The notes beneath the pieces were generated by a model. It searched no databases, was not told the origin of the DNA, and saw nothing but the letters and a program-made list of their open reading frames with translations. A stretch of DNA of 25,206 nucleotides from CAZOBJ01 sp964577825 (lineage in GTDB: Bacteria > Planctomycetota > SZUA-567 > JAFGNG01), in the NCBI GenBank assembly GCA_964577825.1, contig CAZOBJ010000041.1, positions 1 through 25,206 of the forward strand, read 5' to 3'. Positions 15,866 through 24,591 of this stretch are shown piece after piece; positions within the stretch are counted from its first letter, which is position 1; the number at the start of each line of letters is the position of its first letter. The position numbers and the translations under genes are program-made.

Positions 15866-17503
15866 ATGCCCGCCAACGCCGTCAAGTCCAGCAAGGACCG
15901 CCCCAACGTTCTGATCTTGTTCACGGACCAGCAACGCCACGACACCATCGCTGCCGCCGGGCACGCACACATGATCAGCCCGAACCTGGACCGCCTCGTG
16001 CGCGAGGGCGCGCTGTACACCCAGGCGCACAGTCCCAACCCCGTGTGCATCCCGGCCCGCCACAACCTGCTCACCGGGCTCACCTGCCGGTACCACGGCT
16101 ACCCGAGCAACTGGTCCCGGCCCATGGACGCGCGGCTGCCCACGCTGCCGCGCATCCTGTCCGACGGGGGATACGAGACGCGCTCCGTGGGCAAGATGCA
16201 CTTCATCCCCCCGCGGCGCCACCACGGGTTCGATCGGATGGAACTCATGCGCGAGGTCCCTCAGTGGCGCGAGCAGGACGACTATGCCATGTACCTCAAG
16301 TCCGTAGGTTACGGGCACATCCAGAACGTGCACGGCATCCGCAACCTGCTGTACATGGTCCCGCAGCGGAGTCTCATCCCGGAAGAACACCACGGCACCA
16401 CCTGGGTGGGCGACCGCACCGTGGACTTCATTCGCACGAACGCAGGCCGCCATCCCTGGTTCCTCTGGGCCGGGTGGATCGCGCCGCATCCGCCCTTCGA
16501 CGTGCCGGACACCTTTGCGGACCTGTACAAGGACCGCGACCTGCCCGCGCCGCTCGTGTCCGAGACCGCGCTCACCCCGAGCCTGCCCACACACGAGTCC
16601 TCCGCGGACGTCCCTGCATCCAAGTACGCCGAGGTCCTAAGGCGCATGCGCGAGGTCTACTATGCGCAGGTGAGCCTGGTGGACAAGCAGGTGGGCAAGA
16701 TCCTCGATGCATTGGAAGAGTCCGGCCAGCTCGACAACACGCTCATCATCCACACTTCAGACCACGGCGAGATGCTTGGCGACCACGGATGTTTCCAGAA
16801 GCAGATCCCGTACGAGAGCGCGGCGCATATCCCCATGATTCTGCGGTTCCCGTCTCGCATCAAGGCGGGCACGACTTCGGACGCGTTCGTCGACCTCAAC
16901 GACCTGCTGCCCACGATCCTCGACGCGACCGGCATCCCCTACCCCGGCCCGTACGAGCTGCCCGGTGGTAGCCTGTTCCGCGACGACAAGGACCGCACCT
17001 ACCAGTACATGGAAAGCGGCCACCGCGACCGGAGGTGGGCGAGCATCCGGGACCGCCAGTACAAGTTCAACTACTTCTACACCGGGTCGTACGAGGAGCT
17101 CTTCGACCTGGAGAACGACCCCGGCGAGACCGTGAACCTGCTCGCCGCCCGGCCCGACGCGCCCGAGGTCCGAGAGGTGCGCGACCACCTGCGCGAAGTG
17201 CTCTGGTCCTACGAGCACCGATGGGGCATGGAGAACTACACCACGATCGAAGGCGGCTTCCTGCCCATCGCCGAGCCGGAGAAGCCCACCGGGCCCTTCC
17301 GACGCAACAACCAATTCGCCCGGTGGCACGAAAAGCTGACCGACCCGGAGGAACGCAGCCGCATGAACACGCTCGAGCAGGAGGTCATCCAGGCCGTGGC
17401 CGACGAGCCGCTCATCAACCTGTGCGGCCTGGACCTGGACGCCTGGCAGCGCAACGGCGTGCCCGCGGAAGTGATCGAACGCATCCGCGCCAAGGGACTG
17501 TAG
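15866..17503 (+). CDS. Cys-type (formylglycine) sulfatase, family S1, copy B
   Basis: A 545-residue sulfatase with the same layout as the preceding gene: CIPAR with C61, D21/Q22, K110/H112, H208, D299/H300 and K312 at identical positions. It differs from copy A mainly in residues 229-260, the segment after TSDHGEMLGDHGCFQK (313-326) and the last hundred residues, areas that usually shape substrate binding. The pair probably removes sulfate from different positions or different sugars of the same glycan (inference). It lacks a signal peptide. The ATG at 15866 has GGAAGGA about 7 nt upstream, 33 nt after copy A. Its TAG stop is part of the TAGGAG ribosome site of the GH2 gene. Confidence 0.95.
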   Translation: MPANAVKSSKDRPNVLILFTDQQRHDTIAAAGHAHMISPNLDRLVREGALYTQAHSPNPVCIPARHNLLTGLTCRYHGYPSNWSRPMDARLPTLPRILSDGGYETRSVGKMHFIPPRRHHGFDRMELMREVPQWREQDDYAMYLKSVGYGHIQNVHGIRNLLYMVPQRSLIPEEHHGTTWVGDRTVDFIRTNAGRHPWFLWAGWIAPHPPFDVPDTFADLYKDRDLPAPLVSETALTPSLPTHESSADVPASKYAEVLRRMREVYYAQVSLVDKQVGKILDALEESGQLDNTLIIHTSDHGEMLGDHGCFQKQIPYESAAHIPMILRFPSRIKAGTTSDAFVDLNDLLPTILDATGIPYPGPYELPGGSLFRDDKDRTYQYMESGHRDRRWASIRDRQYKFNYFYTGSYEELFDLENDPGETVNLLAARPDAPEVREVRDHLREVLWSYEHRWGMENYTTIEGGFLPIAEPEKPTGPFRRNNQFARWHEKLTDPEERSRMNTLEQEVIQAVADEPLINLCGLDLDAWQRNGVPAEVIERIRAKGL

Positions 17504-17513
17504 GAGACGCCCC

Positions 17514-20500
17514 GTGCCCAACCGCACACACAGCCTGGACGAAACCTGGTCGCTCACTTGGCAGGAGCGCCGCGAGCAAGCCGACCTCAACGCACGGCCC
17601 AGGGAGCCGCGTATCGACGCCCGCGTGCCCGGCGACGTGCATCTTGCGCTCATGGCGGCGGGCCGCATCGAAGATCCCATGATTGCGGACAACAACTGCC
17701 GCATCCGCTGGATCGCGGACCAGGAGTGGTGGTGGTCGATCGAGTTCTCGAAGGACGAACCGCTTGGCCGGGCCCAGGAGCTCGAGTTCCTGGGCCTGGA
17801 CCTGGAGGCCGACGTGTGGCTCAACGGCCGGCATCTGGGAACGCACCGCAACGCCTTCCGTCCGCTGCGCCTGGACGTGACCGGTCTACTGGACTCGCGC
17901 AACGAGCTTGTGGTGCGGCTCTTGCCGCACACTTCCAACCTGGAACACGTGAGCCTGGACCATGACCTGGCCACCAGCTTCGGGGAAAAGCTGAACGCGA
18001 TCCCTCGAGAGGCCAAGATCCGTCGCCCCTGGATGCGCAAGATGCCGTGTTCCTTTGGATGGAACTGGACCACGGACCTCGCCACCTGCGGGATATGGCG
18101 ACCGGTGCGGCTGCACCTCATCGACGACGTACTGATCGAGGCCTCGTACGTGCGTACGCTCGACGTAGACAAGACGGCCGCGCGCTTGCAGGCCCAGTGC
18201 CGCACGCGCTCGTTTCTCGGCCGAACGACGTCGGCGCGGCTTGTCGTGGAGGTGGCGCGCGGGGACAAGCCCCGCAAGGTCGTCGCCCGGACCGAGGCCA
18301 CCGTCCTGCTCGCGCCCGGCATGACCGAACACGCCTGCGAGCTCGACCTGGCCGAGCCCGCGCTGTGGTGGCCCGCGGGGCTGGGCCCCCAGCCCCTGTA
18401 CGGGGCCCGGGTGCGGCTCGATCGCGATGAGAAAGAGCTCGCCGCCACCGCGATACGGTTCGGCGTGCGCTCCGTGGAGCTGGACGAGAGCCCGCGCCCC
18501 GAGCAGGACGCGTATCAGTTCCGGCTGCGCGTCAACGGCGTCCCCGTATTCCTCAAGGGCGCGAACTGGATTCCCGCCGACATCTGCCCGGCGCGGCTGA
18601 CCCCGGCCCGATACGAGCGCCTATTGCGGCTCGCGACCAAGGCCCACTGCAACTACCTGCGCGTGTGGGGCGGCGGCATCTACGAGGACCCGGTCTTCTA
18701 CCGGCTCTGCGACGAACTCGGGATCCTCGTATGGCAGGACTTCATGTACTCCTGCGCGGAGTATCCGGATTTCGACCCTGCGTTCATGGAAGAGATCACG
18801 CGCGAGACCCAGCAGGTCATCGAAGACCTGCGCGCGCATCCTTGCCTGGCCATATGGTGCGGCAACAACGAGATCGATCAGCAACGCGACAGCCAGGCAT
18901 GGCGCCAGCTACGCCCGCACGGCCGATACTACGGAGAGGTCATCTTCAAACACCTCATCCCGGGCCTGCTCGCGCAGCTCGATCCTGACCGGCCGTATGT
19001 GAACTCGTCGGGTTGCCGGGGCACGCACGCGCCTGCCACGCAGGCCGTGCTCGACTATCGCAGCGGCGCCGTACACGGCGACGTGTTCACGGAGCTCTGG
19101 TCCGACAAGCCGGACAAGCAGATCCCCAGTCTGCTCAACGAATGGTACTCCGGCGCGCCGCCGGTGGAGGCGAGCCTCGACCGGTTCCTGCCAGCCGAGG
19201 CGCGCCACTGGTCGCACCCGGTGTGGCAGCTGCACGACTTCCTGACCGGCCAGCGCAACTTCGCGCAGGACATCGCCGACCGGGTCGTCCCCCTGGACGG
19301 GCTCGCCTTCGCGGAGCGCGCGCACGTGTGGCAGGTCTTCCAGGCCGAGAGCATCAAGGCGGTCGTCGAAGTGCTGCGCAAGCACAAGGACGTATGTGCC
19401 GGGTCCGGCTACTGGATGTACGACGACGCGTACACGGCCGGCGCCAAGTCGGTGGTCGACTACTACGGCACCGAAAAGCCCGCGTTTTTCGCCATGCGCC
19501 GCGCGCACGCGCCCGTGCTGCCCGTGATGGAGCGGCGAGGCGACCTGTGCGAGATCGCGCTCGTCAACGACACGCGCGAGCGCCGCGAGGGGCGGCTCCA
19601 TGTCGAGGTCCTCACCTTTGACGGCGAATCTCTCGTCGCGCGTGAACGTGCGGTGCGCGTCTCGGCGAACGCGGCCAAGACGGTGCTGCGCCTGCCCGCC
19701 GGACGCATCGAGCGTCCCACCGAGTCCGTGCTGTGGCTCACGTATCAGGAGAACGGGCGCACCCTTGCAGAGAATCGGTACTATTTCGCTTCGATCAAGG
19801 ATCTGCGCCTGCCTCTGGCCCGAGTCGCCGCCCGGGTGCGCTCCGCAGGCAAGGACCGGTCCCGAATCACGCTCAGGTCCGACCACTACGCCCGCCACGT
19901 GTCCCTGGCCGCGCCGGACCCGCATGCGGACTTCTCGGACAACTACTTCGATCTGCGCCCGGGCCGCGACTACACGATCCCCGTGGACCGGTGCATGCGC
20001 GCCGAAGACCTGTCCCTCGACTGGGAGAATCGTGAGATCTTCGCACCGACCGTGCTCAAGGCCGTACCCGCCCAGATCCGCTGCGTGGCCGGTGGAGAGA
20101 CGCGCTTCACCGTAGAGGTGTACAATCCGGACCGGGCGGCGCGGGCGATGCCCGTGCGCGTGTCGTCGCCCGCGAGCTGGTCCGGGTCCGTGGAGGGCGG
20201 CCAGTCGCCCCTGGCCCCGCGCACCGCGCGGGTGCTCACCGTACGCCTGACCGCACCCGTCGGGGCCTGGGCGCAGGAGCACGTGCAGGTGGGGCTGACC
20301 GTGGACGTGGACGGACGCGCGCACACCGCCCAGGTGCGCGTTGTCGTGGACCCGCCCCTTGCCCTGTCCGTTACGCAGCGCAACAATGGCCTGCACATCA
20401 GCGCCGAGAACCGCTCGCGAGAGACCGTGCAGGACCTCGTGCTTTCGGCTGCGTACGAGCATCAGGGCGTGCAAACCAAGGCGACCGAACCGGCGTCCGT

Positions 20501-21260
20501 GCCGCCCGGCGCATCGGCCGCCCACCGCGTGCGGGTGCCCGGCTCGTCTGCGCCCTATTCGCTCGTCGTCACCGCGCAGGCCCCGGACCTTCCGCCCACG
20601 CGCACGAGCCCGTGGCTCAAGGGCGCGGGGGCCGAATTCCTCGCCCACCTGCCCACCCAGCCCATACCCGACCGTCCGCCGCTTCGCGCACGGCCGGCGC
20701 CCGAGGCAAGCTTCCCTGCTTTGCACCAGGCCGTCGGATATCGTCTCTCACCCGAGGCTCAGGCGGAGGCCGTGAACCCTTCGCAAGACTGTCGCGGCGA
20801 GGCATGGCTCTTCCTGCACTACACCACGCAGCACCTGATCGTCGACGCATTCACCCGAGGTCCGGCCCTGCCCCGGACCTTGCCGCAGGTGCCCACCCAC
20901 CGCCAGGCGAGCCTGGAGCTTGCGGTCTCCTGCTCGGATGCGCCCGGGTTCGAGGGGTGCCTCGGCCTGACCCCGTCCGGGCCCACGGTCGCCGTGCGCA
21001 TCGAGCGCGGCATGCGCGAGACCGCGCGCGTCACGACGCGCGCCTTCCTGTTCGTGCACCATGTACGCAGCGCACGGCTCGTACACTATCGCTACGCCCT
21101 GCCCTGGGACCAGGTCGCGCAGGGATTTCAGACCCGCAAGGGAGCGCGCGTGCGTGCGGCGTTTGTGTTCAATTTGGGGCACGAACAATACATCAGCCTG
21201 TACCGGGGCATTCATGGCCGCAAGGAACCGGCCCGGTACGGCGAGGCGCTTCTCGAGTAG
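17514..21260 (+). CDS. GH2 beta-mannosidase-like enzyme with long C-terminal extension (NEW3-like and CBM9-like)
   Basis: A 1248-residue retaining beta-glycosidase, about 400 residues longer than common GH2 beta-mannosidases. In order: jelly-roll (about 15-190, with the FLGLDLEADVWLNG motif), Ig-like domain, TIM barrel (about 330-640), further Ig-like domain, an Ig/NEW3-like module (about 848-945) and a CBM9-like module (about 1065-1245, closing with a GIHGRKEPARYGEALL-type strand). The acid/base is E453 in WCGNNEI. The nucleophile position is E543 in SLLNEWYSG, where typical beta-mannosidases have SEFG. RVWGGGIYE and WQDFMYSCAEYP are typical of the beta-mannosidase branch. GTG at 17514 follows TAGGAG by 7 nt. 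There is no signal peptide, so it is cytoplasmic. Expected substrate: a beta-mannoside or related beta-glycoside; the altered motif leaves this open. Last gene of the operon, converging on manA with a 4-nt gap. Confidence 0.92.
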   Translation: MPNRTHSLDETWSLTWQERREQADLNARPREPRIDARVPGDVHLALMAAGRIEDPMIADNNCRIRWIADQEWWWSIEFSKDEPLGRAQELEFLGLDLEADVWLNGRHLGTHRNAFRPLRLDVTGLLDSRNELVVRLLPHTSNLEHVSLDHDLATSFGEKLNAIPREAKIRRPWMRKMPCSFGWNWTTDLATCGIWRPVRLHLIDDVLIEASYVRTLDVDKTAARLQAQCRTRSFLGRTTSARLVVEVARGDKPRKVVARTEATVLLAPGMTEHACELDLAEPALWWPAGLGPQPLYGARVRLDRDEKELAATAIRFGVRSVELDESPRPEQDAYQFRLRVNGVPVFLKGANWIPADICPARLTPARYERLLRLATKAHCNYLRVWGGGIYEDPVFYRLCDELGILVWQDFMYSCAEYPDFDPAFMEEITRETQQVIEDLRAHPCLAIWCGNNEIDQQRDSQAWRQLRPHGRYYGEVIFKHLIPGLLAQLDPDRPYVNSSGCRGTHAPATQAVLDYRSGAVHGDVFTELWSDKPDKQIPSLLNEWYSGAPPVEASLDRFLPAEARHWSHPVWQLHDFLTGQRNFAQDIADRVVPLDGLAFAERAHVWQVFQAESIKAVVEVLRKHKDVCAGSGYWMYDDAYTAGAKSVVDYYGTEKPAFFAMRRAHAPVLPVMERRGDLCEIALVNDTRERREGRLHVEVLTFDGESLVARERAVRVSANAAKTVLRLPAGRIERPTESVLWLTYQENGRTLAENRYYFASIKDLRLPLARVAARVRSAGKDRSRITLRSDHYARHVSLAAPDPHADFSDNYFDLRPGRDYTIPVDRCMRAEDLSLDWENREIFAPTVLKAVPAQIRCVAGGETRFTVEVYNPDRAARAMPVRVSSPASWSGSVEGGQSPLAPRTARVLTVRLTAPVGAWAQEHVQVGLTVDVDGRAHTAQVRVVVDPPLALSVTQRNNGLHISAENRSRETVQDLVLSAAYEHQGVQTKATEPASVPPGASAAHRVRVPGSSAPYSLVVTAQAPDLPPTRTSPWLKGAGAEFLAHLPTQPIPDRPPLRARPAPEASFPALHQAVGYRLSPEAQAEAVNPSQDCRGEAWLFLHYTTQHLIVDAFTRGPALPRTLPQVPTHRQASLELAVSCSDAPGFEGCLGLTPSGPTVAVRIERGMRETARVTTRAFLFVHHVRSARLVHYRYALPWDQVAQGFQTRKGARVRAAFVFNLGHEQYISLYRGIHGRKEPARYGEALLE

Positions 21261-21264
21261 CGGT

Positions 21265-22371
21265 TCACTCTCGCGACGACCCGCGCGCAGCCGCGCCCGG
21301 ACGGCACACGAGCACCTCCAGCCGTTCGCCTGCCTCGGGGGCAAAGGTGAGCCCGTCCGCGGCCCCCGCGGCCAGGAAGCGCGACCCCTGGCGCACTTCC
21401 AACGTCTCGTCGCCTGCGCGCACTGTCCCCGCTCCGCTGGAGACCACGCCGACCCAGACCTCGTCGCACTTGTCCAGGTCCGCGCGCGCCTGGACGGTGA
21501 TCCGAAAGACCTCAAAGCAATCCGTGGCCTCCGGCCCGATCAGGCGCTCCTCGCGCCATCCGTCGCCGGAGCGGGTCTCTTGTGGGGCCAGCCGACACCG
21601 GTCCGTGACCGCCTGCACGGACAGCGGCGTGTAGTCGAAGATCCGCATGGCGAAGTCCGGGCCCTGGCCCATGAATCGCGCCTCGGGCGGTACCACGATG
21701 CCCTCGCGCTCGAACTCGCAGCGCACCACCAGGTCCGTGGGCTCCATGACCTCCAGCACCAGGAGCCCCGCGCCGATCGCGTGCGGCAGGCCGCCCGGCA
21801 CCACCCACGCCTCGCCCGGACGCACAGGCACCGGGTCGAAGCACGCGTCCATGGCCGGGATATCCTGCTCGTACACGATGCGCTTCCACTCCTCGGGCGC
21901 GGGTGGCCGCTGGAATCCCAGCCGGATGGCCGCCTCGCACCCGGGGCGCACCGCCAGGATTACATAGGTCTCCAGCTTGCCGTAGTGCGAGTCCAGGTGC
22001 TTCCTCGCGAACGCTGCCGTGGGGTGCGCCTGCACGTGCAGGCGCATCGCGCTGTCGAGGAACTTCACTAGGAACCCGAGGTCCGCGCCCAGGCGCTGGG
22101 CGTGGCCTGCACCCAGGAAGTGCTCCGGCGCCTCGGCGATCCGGTCACGCAAGAGCGCCTCGCCCCCCTCCGCCAAGGGTACGCGCGCCAGGCCCTCGTT
22201 CGGCTCGGGCGGCAGCCCGGGATTGCGCGCCTCCACCGTAGAGGCGATCCAGTCCTCGGGCCGGTCGCCGTCTTCTGCGCGCGGTCGCCCCTCCCATCGA
22301 TCGAGCAGGGCTCCGCCGCGGTAGTTGCGTCGCACGCGGTTTGGCGGCAGGTTCAAGAGAAGCTGCGGCAT
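21265..22371 (-). CDS. manA: Mannose-6-phosphate isomerase, class I (type I PMI)
   Basis: A 368-residue zinc-dependent cupin that interconverts mannose-6-P and fructose-6-P in the cytoplasm. The metal ligands are Q114 and H116 (LHVQAHP), E134 (GKLETY) and H197 (GGLPHAIGAG), followed by VLEVMEPTDLVVR, the usual order for class I enzymes. The ATG at 22371 has AGGAG about 6 nt upstream, lying across the stop of the preceding O-antigen-ligase-like gene (9-nt gap), so the two form an operon. It can serve mannose catabolism, fitting the convergent beta-mannosidase-like gene, or supply mannose-6-P for GDP-mannose and surface polysaccharide, fitting its operon partner. The 3' end lies 4 nt from the end of the GH2 gene with no visible terminator between. 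Confidence 0.93.
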   Translation of the reverse strand: MPQLLLNLPPNRVRRNYRGGALLDRWEGRPRAEDGDRPEDWIASTVEARNPGLPPEPNEGLARVPLAEGGEALLRDRIAEAPEHFLGAGHAQRLGADLGFLVKFLDSAMRLHVQAHPTAAFARKHLDSHYGKLETYVILAVRPGCEAAIRLGFQRPPAPEEWKRIVYEQDIPAMDACFDPVPVRPGEAWVVPGGLPHAIGAGLLVLEVMEPTDLVVRCEFEREGIVVPPEARFMGQGPDFAMRIFDYTPLSVQAVTDRCRLAPQETRSGDGWREERLIGPEATDCFEVFRITVQARADLDKCDEVWVGVVSSGAGTVRAGDETLEVRQGSRFLAAGAADGLTFAPEAGERLEVLVCRPGAAARGSSRE

Positions 22372-22380
22372 ACCCCTCTC

Positions 22381-23724
22381 CTACTCCTTACTACCGGGCG
22401 ATAGCGAAGTCGCTTGCGGGCCGCCCGCGGACCAAGCCAGCGCCAATAGGAACGCCACCGCACCGCCCACACCCCGGGTCATGGGATCCGCGAACCATCC
22501 GGCAAACCCCAGCCCCGCGATCGCGCCCAGGATGGCGTACCCCTCGCAGGCTGCGACCCTCGCCCGTCGGACCGCCCTGCGCACCAGGTCCGCGGCCAGC
22601 CACAACAGTGCGGCCACGCCCACCAGGCCCAGCTCCCCGGCCAAAATGAAAAACCCACCAAAGCTCAACGGTTCGTGCGTCTGGACATCATAATAGGCTG
22701 GTCGGTCCGTGCGGCCCTCGGGCACCTGGATCGCGCCGTAGTGCGCGCCCAGCCGGTTGCCGTATTGCTCCAGGCCCACGCCCAGGGTCGGGTTGCTTAC
22801 GACCATCTCCAGGTTCGCGCTCCACCGGTAGTAGCGCATGGTGTGCACGCGCTCGGTTTCGCTCGTCTCGGGGTCGCGCCAGGTCACGTACACCTGCACC
22901 GAGTCCGCGAGCCGGTCGAGCTGTGTCGGGTTCGCGAGCAAAAGCCCAGTCACCAATACCAGGAACACGAGCGCACCGCCGCGGCCGACCAGGCCCGCCA
23001 GGACCACGGCGCCGGCCACGCACACGCCCAGGAACGGTCCGCCCGCCCAGCACGCGGCCAGGCCCAGGAGCACGGCCACCTGGCCGACCATGCCCGGGAC
23101 GCTTGCCGCGCCCCGGTTCCCGCGCAACGCGTACGCGAGCGCGATCGGGGCCCACAGCACCAGGACCATCCCGTACGTGTTGCGATTCAGGAGCCACCCG
23201 CGGGCCCCATAGGGCAAGGCCTCGCCCCGCACAAAGATCGTGTACAGGACCGATCCGACCGTCAGCGCACCCGCCAGCGTGAACACGCCCAGGGCCCGGC
23301 CGCGCCATCGCGGATCCTGGAGCAGGGCCTGGAACACGAGCACGCCCACGACCAGGTACTCCGCCCACTGGATGAGCCCCTTGACGAACAGCCCCTTGGC
23401 CTGCGGCCGGTCGAAGTCCGCGCCCAGCGCGCTCGCGCCCGCCACGAGCAGGAGCGCCAGCGCCGGCCCCGCCTGGCGCACAAACGCACTCACCCGCCTA
23501 ACCAGCCGTCCCTGCCGCCACCAGGCGAGCACGAGCCAAATCGCGCTCACCCACACCAGGGGGTCGAACGCAGCCAGATGCAGCGACCGCTTGGCCGTGA
23601 GCGGCGCCCGCACCCCCACGGCCACCGGCACCACGGCCAGGGTCGCGAGGGCCAGGCAGGCCCAGGCGCACGAGGGCACGCGCGCGCCGTTCTCTCGGCT
23701 CGACCATTCGGCCACAGCTGCCAC
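22381..23724 (-). CDS. O-antigen ligase/polymerase-like (Wzy_C/WaaL) integral membrane protein
   Basis: A 447-residue protein with roughly ten hydrophobic segments and a large hydrophilic loop at about residues 260-350. Two features fit the O-antigen ligase/Wzy_C family: the RNTYG segment in the middle and RYYRWSANLEMVVSNPTLGVG before a QTHEPLSFGG-like stretch. Members join or polymerise undecaprenyl-linked glycans on the outer face of the inner membrane. The frame opens at a GTG at 23751, but GTG at 23724 has GAGGAG 6 nt upstream, so I start there. It is co-transcribed with manA, suggesting a mannose-containing surface polysaccharide (inference). Sequence similarity in this family is low, so ligase versus polymerase cannot be told apart. 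Confidence 0.8.
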   Translation of the reverse strand: MAAVAEWSSRENGARVPSCAWACLALATLAVVPVAVGVRAPLTAKRSLHLAAFDPLVWVSAIWLVLAWWRQGRLVRRVSAFVRQAGPALALLLVAGASALGADFDRPQAKGLFVKGLIQWAEYLVVGVLVFQALLQDPRWRGRALGVFTLAGALTVGSVLYTIFVRGEALPYGARGWLLNRNTYGMVLVLWAPIALAYALRGNRGAASVPGMVGQVAVLLGLAACWAGGPFLGVCVAGAVVLAGLVGRGGALVFLVLVTGLLLANPTQLDRLADSVQVYVTWRDPETSETERVHTMRYYRWSANLEMVVSNPTLGVGLEQYGNRLGAHYGAIQVPEGRTDRPAYYDVQTHEPLSFGGFFILAGELGLVGVAALLWLAADLVRRAVRRARVAACEGYAILGAIAGLGFAGWFADPMTRGVGGAVAFLLALAWSAGGPQATSLSPGSKE

Positions 23725-23766
23725 AAAAGGCTCCTCGTGCCAGTCCAACACTCAATGCGGCGAGCC

Positions 23767-23794
23767 ATTGTCCGCCCGCGCCCGCACGGGTCAA
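23767..23794 (-). promoter_or_regulatory. Promoter for the O-antigen-ligase-like/manA operon
   Basis: On the minus strand TTGACC (5/6) is 16 bp upstream of GACAAT (4/6). Transcription would begin near 23760, about 36 nt before the GTG at 23724. It is back-to-back with the SprT-like promoter. Confidence 0.5.
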
Positions 23795-23821
23795 GCCGAA
23801 AGCGCTGGCCGGGCATGTCGA

Positions 23822-23850
23822 TTGACCGCTCACAGGAATCCGTCTATACT
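23822..23850 (+). promoter_or_regulatory. Strong sigma70-type promoter for the SprT-like gene
   Basis: TTGACC (5/6), a 17-bp spacer and TATACT (5/6) make the best-matched promoter in the window. The ATG at 23860 begins only 9 nt after the -10 box, so the predicted transcript has almost no leader. Confidence 0.65.
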
Positions 23851-23859
23851 ACGCATACC

Positions 23860-24555
23860 ATGGCGGGCTCGCGCCGAGACCTGGAACAGTGGTTCTGCAC
23901 GCGCCTCGCCCGGCCGGTGTCGGTCGTGCTCACGGACAATGTGCGCAGCATGGTCTCCTTCCGACGCGACGGGCACGACGGCCTGGTCCTGCGTATGCAC
24001 AAGATGTTCCACCACGCGCCCGCGGACGTGCTCGAGGCCGTGGCGGGCTGGATGCAGCGTCCCGGCCCGCGGCCGCGCGCGGTCACCGCGTTCCTGCGAG
24101 AGAACGCCGACCGTCTGCGCGCGCCCCGGCCGCCGCGCCCGCGCCGACTGCGCCCGCGGGGGCGCCACCACCGGCTCGATGTCCTGTTTGCGGGCCTGAA
24201 CGCCGAGTACTTCGACAGCCGGCTGGAGATGCGCATCACCTGGGGCTCGCGGCCGCGCAAGGCCCGGCCCCGGACCCTGTGCCTGGGCACATACACGCAC
24301 GAGACCGGCTTGATCACCGTCTCGCCGCGGCTCGACCGCGCGTGGGTACCGCGGTACTTCGTGGCGTACGTGGTCTATCATGAGATGCTCCACGCGTCCC
24401 TGGGCGTGGAGGAGGACGCGCGCGGCCGCAGGCGCGTGCACACGCCCCGGTTCCGCCGGCTGGAGCGCCGCTTTCGAGACTTCGACCGGGCGGCGGCTTT
24501 CGAGCGCCGGTTCTTCGGCCCCGGCCCGCCCGACGCGGCCCGGGATTCCGCTTGA
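23860..24555 (+). CDS. SprT-like zinc metallopeptidase-domain protein
   Basis: A 231-residue basic protein with a SprT-like C-terminal half. The HExxH motif is YHEMLH (H174, E175, H178), with a third zinc ligand H194 in VHTPRFRRLERRF, the usual SprT arrangement. An Arg/Pro-rich stretch at about residues 87-104 separates an N-terminal part (1-80, unrecognised) from the catalytic half, which starts near LDVLFAGLNAEYF. Eukaryotic relatives cut DNA-protein crosslinks; the bacterial role is unclear. The start at 23860 is chosen because of the promoter just upstream. An in-frame ATG at 23815 would add 15 residues but lies upstream of the -35 box and has no clear ribosome site. It is followed 36 nt later by a tRNA gene whose promoter overlaps its stop codon. 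Confidence 0.82.
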   Translation: MAGSRRDLEQWFCTRLARPVSVVLTDNVRSMVSFRRDGHDGLVLRMHKMFHHAPADVLEAVAGWMQRPGPRPRAVTAFLRENADRLRAPRPPRPRRLRPRGRHHRLDVLFAGLNAEYFDSRLEMRITWGSRPRKARPRTLCLGTYTHETGLITVSPRLDRAWVPRYFVAYVVYHEMLHASLGVEEDARGRRRVHTPRFRRLERRFRDFDRAAAFERRFFGPGPPDAARDSA

Positions 24556-24580
24556 CCACGAGCGCACGCACGCGCACAAT
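24552..24580 (+). promoter_or_regulatory. Promoter for the tRNA gene, overlapping the SprT-like stop codon
   Basis: TTGACC (24552-24557) and CACAAT (24575-24580) are spaced 17 bp apart. The TGA stop of the preceding gene is inside the -35 hexamer. The predicted start is a few bases before the mature tRNA 5' end. Confidence 0.5.
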
Positions 24581-24591
24581 ACGCATGCTGC

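Noticed and set aside
14189..17503. Recent IS-mediated duplication of the sulfatases
   Set aside because: No insertion sequence or flanking repeat is visible around the pair; simple tandem duplication followed by divergence is enough.
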